From: Spirosoma rhododendri
GTDB taxonomy: Bacteria > Bacteroidota > Bacteroidia > Cytophagales > Spirosomataceae
DNA: 64,000 nt
Assembly (NCBI RefSeq): GCF_012849055.1
Contig: NZ_CP051677.1
Location: 4,417,001 to 4,481,000 of the forward strand
Direction: 5' to 3'
A program made the position numbers and the translations under genes. The notes under the pieces are model-generated. The model was not told the origin of the DNA, did no database searches, and was given only the letters and a program-made list of their open reading frames with translations. Shown one piece after another: positions 8,737 to 17,215 of the stretch. Within the stretch, counting starts at the first letter, position 1. Every line of letters begins with the position of its first letter.

Positions 8737-10773
8737 ATGACCGGTGATCAGCAGTTTTCGGCTACACTACACGAGCAGCTTGACGTCAATTTTGCCCTCC
8801 AGGCCGCCGGACTCGGCGTCTGGGAATACAACCCCGTCACGGGTTTGATCGACTGGGACAGGCAGACGCAGGCCCTGTTTGGGATTGCCGACAGTAATTC
8901 CATACCGTATGAACAGGCTATCCGGCACATCCATCCCGACGACGTTCAGCGGGTTGATGAAGCAGTACAGTGGGCGGTAAATCCACAATCTGGCGGGATA
9001 TACGATCAGACCTATCGCACCATCGGCGTCGACGACGGAATGCTGCGGTGGGTTCGATTTGCAGGCCGGACTTACCGTACTGAATCGGGCGAACTGATTC
9101 GCTTTGGGGGCATCACACAGGAAGTAACACAGCAGGTAACAGACAGACAAAAGATCAGCGACGACGCCCGGCTTGCAGATCTGGTCAAGGCGACACCAGC
9201 GGCTACGGCGGTCTATATGGGTCGTGATATGCTGATTCAGCAGGTCAACACAGCCATGCTGGCCATCTGGGGAAAGGATGAATCAGTAATTGGCAAGACG
9301 CTGCACGTAGCCATCCCCGAACTGGACGGACAGCCCTTTCTGGCCCAGCTTCAGCACGTATTTGACACGGGTGAACCGTTTCGGCAGGCGGAGGGCATGG
9401 CAGAACTGATCGAGAACGGACAGCCCAGAACGGTCTGGTTCAACCATGCCTACAATCCGCTGTACGACAGCGACGGACAGATATACGGCGTTATCAATAT
9501 TGCCATCGACGTAACCGAGCAGGTACTGATCCGCCAAACGTTGCAGAACAACGAGATTGCCCTTAATAACACCATCGAGCTGGCAGAACTGGGTACGTTC
9601 AGCGTCGATGTCGCCACCAATCTGCTCACGGCCTCACCGCGCGTGGCTGACTGGTTTGGCTTCGACAAGCTGACGGCGAATACCGAAGCGTTCATCTCCG
9701 GCGTCGGCGAAGGCGATCGAGATCACGTTCGTACCAGCCTGTATAACACCCTGTTGCCGGGTTCCGATGGCCGCTACGATGTTATTCACTCGGCTATCAA
9801 CGCCAAAACGGGAAACCAGGTGATTCTGCACGCGATGGGCCGGGTCTACTTTGCACCCAACGGACAACCGGTTAAAATTGAAGGGACGGCGCAGGATATA
9901 ACGGCGCAGCGGGAGTTACAGCTACTGCTGGAACAACAGGTGCAGGAGCGTACGGGAGAACTGGCCACTACCAACAGGGAACTTGCTGCCAGCAATGAGG
10001 AATATGCGTCTATCAACGAAGAGCTGGAAGAAGCCAATAATCTGCTGACGCGCTCCAACGAGAACCTGCAAACCTTCGCCTATATCGCTTCGCACGACTT
10101 GCAGGAGCCGCTGCGCAAGATTCAGCAGTTCGGCGATCTGCTGAAGACCCGGCTGGCCGGGCAGGTAGATAAAGACGAACTGACCTATCTGGAGCGAATG
10201 CAGGTGGCGGCAAGCCGGATGTCGATTCTGATTAAAGACCTGCTTGACTTTTCCCGTATTTCCACCCAGCGCAGCATCGATGAGCTGGTGGCCCTGCAAA
10301 CCGTTACGGATGCTGCACTAACCGTGCTCGACTGGACGATCACCGAAACGGAGGCACAGGTGGCCGTCGACGCGCTGCCAACTGTGCGGGGCGATGCCGT
10401 TCAGTTAGGGCAGTTGTTCCAGAATCTGATCAGCAATGCCCTGAAATTTCGCCAGCCGGGAGTCCCCCCCGCAATCCGCATCAGCAGCCATATCATCCGG
10501 GCCGAGCAGCTGCCCGCGTCGATCAAACCCGCCCGCCGAATGGCATTTTACTGCCGTATCGATGTCGCCGACAACGGTATTGGTTTCGAGGAGAAGTACC
10601 TCGATCGTATTTTTCAGGTCTTCCAGCGACTACACGGCAAAGATCAATACGCAGGGACGGGGGTCGGTCTGGCAATCTGCGAGAAAGTAGTCGCCAACCA
10701 CGGCGGAGCCATTACCGCCATCAGTCAGCCGGGGCTTGGCGCAACCTTTATGATTTATTTGCCTGCGGATTGA
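8737..10773 (+). CDS. Cytosolic multi-PAS sensor histidine kinase
   Basis: This sensor kinase has about 678 residues from the ATG at 8737. An upstream TTG at 8704 in frame adds 11 residues, but the ATG is the better start. Three PAS domains are visible: about 15-145 (with the PAC-type GELIRFGGITQEV), 150-265 (DGQIYGVINIAIDVTEQV) and 270-395. A coiled coil rich in Glu/Asn (about 395-440) leads into the HisKA H-box ASHDLQEPLRK (His near 453). The HATPase follows with N-box NLISNALKFR, G1 DNGIGF and G2 GTGVGLAI. No membrane span or receiver is present, so it likely senses an internal signal through a PAS ligand and phosphorylates an unlinked regulator. The 495 bp upstream hold the AraC-type sites and otherwise nothing I can support. 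Confidence 0.9.
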   Translation: MTGDQQFSATLHEQLDVNFALQAAGLGVWEYNPVTGLIDWDRQTQALFGIADSNSIPYEQAIRHIHPDDVQRVDEAVQWAVNPQSGGIYDQTYRTIGVDDGMLRWVRFAGRTYRTESGELIRFGGITQEVTQQVTDRQKISDDARLADLVKATPAATAVYMGRDMLIQQVNTAMLAIWGKDESVIGKTLHVAIPELDGQPFLAQLQHVFDTGEPFRQAEGMAELIENGQPRTVWFNHAYNPLYDSDGQIYGVINIAIDVTEQVLIRQTLQNNEIALNNTIELAELGTFSVDVATNLLTASPRVADWFGFDKLTANTEAFISGVGEGDRDHVRTSLYNTLLPGSDGRYDVIHSAINAKTGNQVILHAMGRVYFAPNGQPVKIEGTAQDITAQRELQLLLEQQVQERTGELATTNRELAASNEEYASINEELEEANNLLTRSNENLQTFAYIASHDLQEPLRKIQQFGDLLKTRLAGQVDKDELTYLERMQVAASRMSILIKDLLDFSRISTQRSIDELVALQTVTDAALTVLDWTITETEAQVAVDALPTVRGDAVQLGQLFQNLISNALKFRQPGVPPAIRISSHIIRAEQLPASIKPARRMAFYCRIDVADNGIGFEEKYLDRIFQVFQRLHGKDQYAGTGVGLAICEKVVANHGGAITAISQPGLGATFMIYLPAD

Positions 10774-10828
10774 GTGCGCGGTTCAGGCCAGTCCCACCGG
10801 TTACTCAGGCTTTCGCTACCCGCGCCAA

Positions 10829-12010
10829 TTACAACGTTAGCTCCTTCTGATACAGCCCAACCAGCGTATCGACGGCGTAGTCGATTTCGGCGGGGGTGTT
10901 GTATTTGCCAAACGAGAACCGGACATAACCCCGGTCGGGGTCGATACCAGGCAGAGCCGCCAGTACGTGCGAGCCGACGTTGGACCCGCTCGAACAGGCC
11001 GACCCACCCGATGCGGAAATCCGGGCAATGTCGAGGTTGAACAGCAGCATATCGTTCAGCTCCGACGCAGGAAGGCTCACATTCAGGACCGTATACAGAC
11101 TACTGTCGACATCGGCCGATTCGCCGTTAAACGACACGCCTGGTAGCCCTTCGCGCAGCCGCCCAATCATCCGTCGTTTCAGGCTGCTGATGTGCTGTTG
11201 GTGTTCGTCCATCTCGGCATAGGCAATTTCGAGGGCTTTGGCCAGCCCCACGATGCCGTAGACGTTCTCCGTGCCGCCCCGCATGTTGCGTTCCTGCGCC
11301 CCGCCGTAGATAAACGGGTGAATCTTCGTATCGGCGTTGACGTACAGAAACCCGACACCTTTGGGGCCGTGAAATTTGTGTCCGGCCCCCACGATGAAGT
11401 CGACAGGCAGCGTTTGCAGATTGTGACGGAAATGGCCCATCGTCTGCACTGTATCGGAGTGAAACACAGCATCGTACGCCCGGCACAGCTCACCTACCCG
11501 CTCGATGGGCAGCAGATTCCCGATTTCGTTGTTGCCGTGCATGAGCGACACCAGCGACCGCGCCGAGGGACCGCCCGCAATGCGGTGTTCGCGCAGCAGC
11601 TTCTCCAGATGGTTGAGGTCGACACGGCCCTGCGCGTCGATGTCAACCATACTCAACCTGATCGCACCGGCCTTTTCGAGGTGTTGCAGGGTGTGCAGCA
11701 CGGCATGGTGTTCGAGGGGCGAGGTAATGGCGTGGGTCAGTCCGAAGGTTTCGATACTGCTGCGAATGGCCGTATTGTCGGCTTCAGTGCCGCCGGACGT
11801 AAAGAAAATTTCGGCGGGCGACGTGTTGAGCAGCGAAGCCACCGTTTTACGCGCTTTCTCGATCGCCGTCCTGACCATCCGCCCGTGGCTGTGTATCGAC
11901 GAGGGATTGCCAAACTGCTCGGTCATGAGCGGCAGCATGGCCTCCAGCACGGCCGGGTCGAGTTTGGTAGTGGCAGCATTATCGAGATAAACGGGCGCAG
12001 TGGTGGTCAT
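10829..12010 (-). CDS. Cysteine desulfurase, NifS/IscS family
   Basis: This PLP enzyme takes sulfur from L-cysteine for Fe-S clusters, thiolated tRNA or cofactors. The N-terminus after the chosen ATG at 12010 reads MTTTAPVYLDNAATT, the family's hallmark opening. The PLP lysine is in GAGHKFHGPKG (near residue 208), and the sulfur-carrying cysteine is in GGSACSSGSNVG (near 338), a flexible-loop arrangement of the NifS/IscS class. The frame stays open to 12046, but a perfect -7 box TAATTTTG overlaps that region at 12044-12051, which argues for the 12010 start. It stands alone, with no iscU or suf genes beside it. Confidence 0.93.
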   Translation of the reverse strand: MTTTAPVYLDNAATTKLDPAVLEAMLPLMTEQFGNPSSIHSHGRMVRTAIEKARKTVASLLNTSPAEIFFTSGGTEADNTAIRSSIETFGLTHAITSPLEHHAVLHTLQHLEKAGAIRLSMVDIDAQGRVDLNHLEKLLREHRIAGGPSARSLVSLMHGNNEIGNLLPIERVGELCRAYDAVFHSDTVQTMGHFRHNLQTLPVDFIVGAGHKFHGPKGVGFLYVNADTKIHPFIYGGAQERNMRGGTENVYGIVGLAKALEIAYAEMDEHQQHISSLKRRMIGRLREGLPGVSFNGESADVDSSLYTVLNVSLPASELNDMLLFNLDIARISASGGSACSSGSNVGSHVLAALPGIDPDRGYVRFSFGKYNTPAEIDYAVDTLVGLYQKELTL

Positions 12011-12043
12011 AACAGCTACGTTGGTACTTAGTTTGTCAACACG

Positions 12044-12079
12044 CAAAATTACGACGAAGTTGCCGCCTACCCTACCAAA
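12044..12079 (-). promoter_or_regulatory. Promoter of the cysteine desulfurase gene
   Basis: On the minus strand, TTTG (12079-12076) lies 24 bp ahead of TAATTTTG (12051-12044), an exact match to TAnnTTTG. The expected start of transcription gives a leader of about 28 nt before the ATG at 12010. Confidence 0.65.
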
Positions 12080-12181
12080 TCCTGACCGACTATGGTACGA
12101 AACTGACCAACCAGGGCAGTTTTCCGGCTAAAACACTAACTGAAGTTAACCGGTTACTTCGTCAGTATTCATTCGCTACCT

Positions 12182-13066
12182 ATGGATTTTTCGCAAGCTG
12201 CTGATCTGATTTATGCCGAACTGATGCGCTGGAGCCGGGCAGGAATTAAATTGATTCCCAACCTCGGCCTGGCGATTCTCATTCTTGTCGTTTTTTCGTT
12301 TCTCTCCCGTTGGGTGAGTCAGTGGGGTGTCCGGGGGCTGCATCGGGTCAGCAACAACATTTCGCTGGTCAACCTCGTCGGGGCGCTGGCCCGTGTGCTG
12401 CTGATGGCCGTCGGGCTGTTTATCGCCCTCGGTGTATTGGGTCTCGATAAAACGGTGGCCTCCCTACTGACGGGAGCCGGTATTCTGGCCCTCGCCGTCG
12501 GCTTCGCTTTTCAGGACCTGACGACAAACTTTATTTCGGGCACCATGATTGCCCTCGCCCGCCCAGTTCAGGTGGGGGATACCGTCGAAACAAACGGCTA
12601 TACCGGCAAAGTCATCGACATCAAGCTACGCTCTATCGTGATCGACAATGGGCAGGGCCAGACGGTCGAGATTCCGAGCAAAGACGTGTTTCAGAAGCCC
12701 ATCACCAACTATTCGCGGCTGGGGCAGCGCCGGATCGAAGTAGCGGCCAACGTCTCGTACCTCGATGATCTGGACCACGCGCAGCGGGTAGCCCAGCAGG
12801 CAATCCGGCAGTTACCGTTCGTACTACCCGACCGCCCCGTCGATCTCTACTACAAAAACTTCGGCGACAACTCGATCCAGTTTATCGTCTGGTTCTGGGT
12901 CGACCCACTCAAAACCGGCCCGTTGGCCGCTGTCAGCGAAGGCATGAAAGCCATCAAGCGCGCCTTTGCCGCCAACCAGATCACGCTCTTTTTCCCAACC
13001 GTTACCTACGACCTGAAACAGAAACAGGAGGACGCGTCCACCGTTAGTCGACAATCCGCACGCTAA
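12182..13066 (+). CDS. MscS-family mechanosensitive channel
   Basis: This 294-residue protein has three N-terminal membrane spans (about 20-42, 68-88 and 95-125), the MscS pore-lining helix region (LAVGFAFQDLTTNFISGTMI), and the beta domain PVQVGDTVETNGYTGKVIDI. The soluble cytoplasmic vestibule follows to the end. The length is that of a minimal MscS. It would release solutes on hypo-osmotic shock. Its 3' end overlaps the convergent CotH-type gene by 23 bp (13044-13066). Confidence 0.9.
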   Translation: MDFSQAADLIYAELMRWSRAGIKLIPNLGLAILILVVFSFLSRWVSQWGVRGLHRVSNNISLVNLVGALARVLLMAVGLFIALGVLGLDKTVASLLTGAGILALAVGFAFQDLTTNFISGTMIALARPVQVGDTVETNGYTGKVIDIKLRSIVIDNGQGQTVEIPSKDVFQKPITNYSRLGQRRIEVAANVSYLDDLDHAQRVAQQAIRQLPFVLPDRPVDLYYKNFGDNSIQFIVWFWVDPLKTGPLAAVSEGMKAIKRAFAANQITLFFPTVTYDLKQKQEDASTVSRQSAR

Positions 13067-15619
13067 GCAGTGCCCCGTCGTCTTCGCCCGTTTCAGCTCC
13101 GTTGCCCGGCGTAGAGTCCGGGTCGGGCTGGTCGGACTGGAGTAGCTGTGCCGTTATGATCCTGTTACCTTGCCCCGATAGCTGCACGACAACCGACACC
13201 AGTCTATGTTCGTTAACAGCCAGCGAGAGGGCAGCCGTCGTAAGCAGATTACCACTGACGGTTATACCCTCTCCACCGATAAATGTGCCGCCATCTGGCA
13301 GTGTAAAGCCCGCAACGACACCCGTAGCGGCTATCCCACCCCGGTTATACAGGTCAAGTGTCAGCGTAAGCTGGCCACCTTCCGGTGTCGCCAGGCCACT
13401 CGCCGACAGCCCTAAGCTTAGATCGGCCGACAGCGAATCAGGACGGGGCTGATTGGATGAAACAGCGGGCAACGGCCGCTGATACGGGTTCGACGATTCA
13501 TAAATGGGTGTTGCTGCGTCAGAGGTTCGAATGCTTGCTACAGACATATCGTCCTCCCCGTCGCCTGTACCACTACCGGGCTGACTATCGGGATCGGTCG
13601 TTCCGCAGGCCACGACCTGCACCGCGTTACGATACGTAGCCAGCACGGTAGGGCTCACGTCATAACTAAACAAGATGGTTTGCCCCGCCCGTATGCTGTC
13701 GACGGCCATTTCGATGACGTTATTACTGTTTGTTACGCTGCCATCCACAGCCGACAGGAAGTTGATACCAACTGGCAATCGGTTTTGCAGCCGTACCGTT
13801 CGGGCAGTAGCGGGGCCGCTGTTGACCACCTCAACCGTCAGCCGCAGTCGCTCACCGGCAGACATGACGGCCCGGTCGGGGTATTGCCTCACCGATAGGT
13901 CTGCCAGCGCAGTGGTAGAGTCGCCGGGCAGTACGGTGATGAGCAGTGGCGTCGAGGCCGGACTCTGGCAGTTGGTAGCTTTCGTCTGGATACAAATAGC
14001 CGTGTATGAGGTCGTCTGCGCCGGTGCCGCGATCAGCGTATTGCCCGTCGCGCCCGTACTCCAGGTGGTCGTGTAGGCGCAGCCCGTGGCCGTCAGCGTA
14101 ACGGATTCACCCTGCGTCAGTGTCGACGAGGTAGCCGTGATCGTCGGGGCCGGGGGTTGGCGCACACATCCGGAAAACCCCCGAAATACCCATCGAGGTA
14201 ACTCAGCCGCCGGTCGATCCAGCCGGTTGCATAGCTGGTTTCGTCGGTTACGTTTGGGGTTGGCCAGATCCGGCCTTCCCGCCGGTAAGCCCCTTCGTTT
14301 GTCAGCCGCTGCACATTCGCGGTCAGGCTGCTTTTCAAGGCTCCCGCGTCGAAGACACCCTTCCGCAACGCAAACCAGCGCGTCTTCGCGCGTTCCTGAA
14401 ACGAACCCGGATTTAGCCCTAACAGCTTATCGTACAACCCATTGCTTAATATATCCGTCGTCGTCTCATCGCGATTACCGGCCCACATATAGCCGAATGT
14501 ACCGTCCAGGTCCCAGGGAATGTAGATGTATGGTTCGTTTTCTTTGTACCGGGCGATGTACAGGTTTTTACCCCGGTTATCAGCGGCCCGGATCAGGTTC
14601 AGAAACAGGAAGTAGTCGATCAGGTTATCGGTCTGCCAGCGGGTGCTCAGTTTACTCTTAAACTGATCGCTGTTGCTATTGACCACGAAATCAGTCAGGC
14701 CATACAGGTTCGACCAGAACGTAGTGTCGTTAGGATACTTGAGTTCGTAACCAGCCCAGGTATCGCGGTTGGCACCGTCGAGTGAAGGCACGCCCGTAAA
14801 CAGCGTCGCGTCCGTCCAGTTGACGGATTTGTACAGCTCGCCCCGCACCGAGCCGTTGGTGTTTGTCTTTTTCAGCTTTAGCTGCTTCCGGTCCATCGGC
14901 TCGGTGAGCAGGTAGATGCCATTGTAGACACCGTTCAGAAACACGTCGACGTAGCGGGTGCGAATACCCGGCACGGCGTCGGTTTCCTGACTGGCGTAGT
15001 ACAGCTTGTACATCTTCAGCCAAAGCGCATGCGACGTGGCATTATTGACCCGCAGCGGCTCATTGTACATCGCCAGCAGCAGCCATTCGCTGTCTTCACG
15101 CATCCCGAACAGGGCGGTATCTTTCGTGATCCTGCCGGTGGAATCGGTGTAGAAAACGACTTTATAAGGCTTTTTGGGCAACGTACTCGTATACGCCCCC
15201 CGGATATTCACCTGCGACCATTTGAGTCTGGTACTGCCCGTCGTATCGGCGATGGTCAGCTTCGTCATGATCGCCGGGGTATTTACAATATCTTTGCCCC
15301 GCGTCTGAATATTCAGCATGGGCAGGGCGGTAAACATCAGCGAGTACGTAACACCGTTGCGGTCGACGGGATAGAAAACACCCCGTTTCAGCGTCGTAAC
15401 GCTATCAGGAAAGGTGTATACCTGATCGAGCGTGACGGACAGCGGCTGCGTATTAGTGGCAGTGGGCAGCTTATTGCAGAGAATCAGTTGGTTGGCAGCG
15501 TCAACGCGGTAGCGGTCGGCGGAAACAGATTGCGCCAGTACGCTGGGTAGGGCAAACAGTAGCAACGAAAAAATAGGCAGGCAGCGCAGAAACCACGAAG
15601 AGGATAATTTTATGAACAT
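13044..15619 (-). pseudogene. CotH-type surface protein with Ig/DUF11 repeats, split by a frameshift
   Basis: One protein appears in two frames. The upstream part (15619 to about 14150) starts with a signal peptide (LPIFSLLLFALPSVLAQ) and a CotH kinase-like domain (about 120-480) with YIYIPWDLDGTFGY, the family's DLDG motif. It would end out of frame at 14117. The downstream part (about 14165 to 13044) starts without a credible start codon and continues with an Ig-like segment (PTITATSSTLTQGESVTLTA) and two DUF11-like repeats (ADLSVRQYPDRA, ADLSLGLSASG). Adding one C to the C5 run on the coding strand (G5 at 14152-14156) joins them as ...DVCANPPAPTITATSS. A -7 box TAACTTTG lies at 15639-15646. 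It may be a real lesion or a one-base homopolymer error. A secreted or cell-surface role is inferred. Confidence 0.8.
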
Positions 15620-15638
15620 GTGTGAATATAAGTCAAAC

Positions 15639-15646
15639 CAAAGTTA
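15639..15646 (-). promoter_or_regulatory. -7 box of the CotH-type gene
   Basis: TAACTTTG on the minus strand is an exact TAnnTTTG match, 19 bp ahead of the ATG at 15619, giving a leader of only about 14 nt. Confidence 0.55.
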
Positions 15647-15776
15647 CTTACACGCACACAAAAATTTACCCACTGCGCTTATGCCAAACTCTCAAAAGAA
15701 AGAAAAATACCCAGCGACTGGACGAAGTATGCTGATAATCAGACACTTCATCCAATCACTTTTTTTCTTAAATTAG

Positions 15777-16508
15777 TTACATAGTTTGACTTAAGTCTGC
15801 CGCTGCTTTCTCGTCGACCAGCCAGATCAGTTCACCGTCGGTGGGTTTGATTTCCTGCGATGGGTACAGGTCGGGGTTATAGGCTCCTTTCAGCACCTCT
15901 TTCAGGGGCGCGGCTTTCTTCGGCCCCGCTACCAGAAACAGCACGCACTTCGCCCGGTTCACGATGGGGGCCGTCAGCGTAAGGCGGTACATATCCTGTT
16001 TGGTCAGGAAGTAAGCGGCTGTCCAGGCCGTTTTTTCGTGAACGACCTCCGTGCCGGGAAACAGCGACAGCGTGTGTCCGTCGTCGCCCATACCCAGCAG
16101 CACCAGATCAAAACTCTCACCGGTTTCACCAAAATACTCGTGCAGTGTCCGGTCGTAGTCGGCAGCGGCTTCCTGCGGTTCGAGGTCGGTTTTCCAGACG
16201 TGAATCTGGTCTTCGGGCGTATACACATGGCCCAGCAGCGTATCGTAGGCCATACCCGCGTTGCTCTGTTCATCGTCGATGGGTACATACCGTTCATCAC
16301 CCCAGAACACGTGCAGCTGCGCCCACGGTATCTGCTCGACGTAAGGCTGTTTTGCCAGCAGCTCGTGCAGGGCCTTTGGTGTACTGCCCCCCGACAGCGC
16401 AATCGTAAACCGGTCCTGCGTTTTCAGCGCGTCGGTGATGCGTTTGGTAATCAGATCAGCCGCAGCCTTCGCCAGGTCGGTCGGGTTTTTCTTGATAATG
16501 AGTTCCAT
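15777..16508 (-). CDS. pgl: 6-phosphogluconolactonase
   Basis: This 243-residue DevB/SOL-family enzyme hydrolyses 6-phosphogluconolactone in the oxidative pentose phosphate pathway. The phosphosugar-binding signature SGGSTPKALHELLAKQPY (about 40-57) and the WGDERYVP..D..SN block (about 70-85) are both present, as are LLGMGDDGHTLSLFPGT (about 138-154) with the catalytic His and the C-terminal LFLVAGPKKAAPLKEVLKG. No zwf or gnd is adjacent. The ATG at 16508 sits a few bases from a GGTTTAA-type inverted repeat that separates it from the cupin gene. Confidence 0.93.
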   Translation of the reverse strand: MELIIKKNPTDLAKAAADLITKRITDALKTQDRFTIALSGGSTPKALHELLAKQPYVEQIPWAQLHVFWGDERYVPIDDEQSNAGMAYDTLLGHVYTPEDQIHVWKTDLEPQEAAADYDRTLHEYFGETGESFDLVLLGMGDDGHTLSLFPGTEVVHEKTAWTAAYFLTKQDMYRLTLTAPIVNRAKCVLFLVAGPKKAAPLKEVLKGAYNPDLYPSQEIKPTDGELIWLVDEKAAADLSQTM

Positions 16509-16513
16509 TTGGC

Positions 16514-16600
16514 TAGTTTAATGTTCAGGGTTCAAGGTCTAAGGTTGCGGGTTGCGTGCAAAGCACAACGTTAAACCTTGGACATCAAACCCTAAACCCT
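16514..16600. repeat. GGTTTAA-dialect inverted repeat between cupin and pgl genes
   Basis: Left arm (about 16514-16551) is built of GTTCAGG, GTTCAAG, GTCTAAG and GTTGCGG words. The right arm (about 16566-16599) is built of the complements TTAAACC, TTGGACA, TCAAACC and CTAAACC. The right arm ends at the TAA stop of the cupin gene (16601-16603). Confidence 0.75.
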
Positions 16601-16936
16601 TTATAAAAAATCGGCCCGCATGGGAGTAAAGCTATCGATCAAAACGCCCGCTTCAAGACAGTGGGCACCGTGCCACACGTCCGACGGGATGTAAAACATA
16701 TCGCCCTGCCGCAGTTCGCGGGTTTCGTCGCCGATGGTGATGGCAAACACACCACGCTCCACATACGACATTTGTACATGAACGTGCTGATGAACAATCC
16801 CAACGCCCCCCGTTTCAAACGCTACCTTCACAACCATCATGTCTGGTTCGTAGCTCATCACTTTGCGCTTCACACCCTCGGCAACGGTTTCCCACGGCAG
16901 CGAAGCGTCGTCAATAAACAAGGAAGAAGTGGTCAT
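16601..16936 (-). CDS. Small cupin protein, KdgF-like
   Basis: This 111-residue single-domain cupin has the metal-binding set HQHVHVQ (about 51-57), the ERGVFAITIGDE turn, and the second motif GDMFYIPSDVWHGAHC. This pattern resembles KdgF, which opens 4,5-unsaturated uronates formed in pectin and alginate breakdown. A KdgF role would fit the pectin genes at 33.5-37.2 kb, but those are 17 kb away and the cupin fold is shared with unrelated regulators and isomerases, so the assignment is tentative. It is followed, in the same direction, by pgl. Confidence 0.75.
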   Translation of the reverse strand: MTTSSLFIDDASLPWETVAEGVKRKVMSYEPDMMVVKVAFETGGVGIVHQHVHVQMSYVERGVFAITIGDETRELRQGDMFYIPSDVWHGAHCLEAGVLIDSFTPMRADFL

Positions 16937-17118
16937 CAGTGCAGTCGAATTGGCCGATATCGTCGTTTGCCGACTACCAGCGGTAACAAAAGGCGAAAAT
17001 AGGCCGTTAAACTGACGTTAGCCAGCGCAATTTTCGGGCGGTACTGCCGATAATCGGTATTTATCGGCCATAACCAAACGTTATGAGTGGCCGGAACCCT
17101 GATTAGCTACGGGGGTGT

Positions 17119-17178
17119 TATACTTGCAAACGCGCCACCACGCCCATTACGCCGGACAAAAACCCGGCGTTTCGTTTT
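17119..17178 (+). promoter_or_regulatory. Promoter and leader hairpin of the sulfite reductase gene
   Basis: TATACTTG (17119-17126) differs from TAnnTTTG at one base. In the leader, ACGCCGG (17149-17155) pairs with CCGGCGT (17164-17170) and is followed by TTCGTTTT. This looks like a small intrinsic terminator or attenuator 38 bp ahead of the ATG at 17216. I do not recognise a riboswitch. Confidence 0.4.
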
Positions 17179-17215
17179 ACTACATTAGTTGATTAAGTCT
17201 ATAGAGAAATTTATT

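Noticed and set aside
13516..13545. GGTTCGAAT-like string that resembles a tRNA T-loop
   Set aside because: It lies within the coding frame of the DUF11 part of the CotH-type protein and no acceptor or anticodon stem can be drawn around it.
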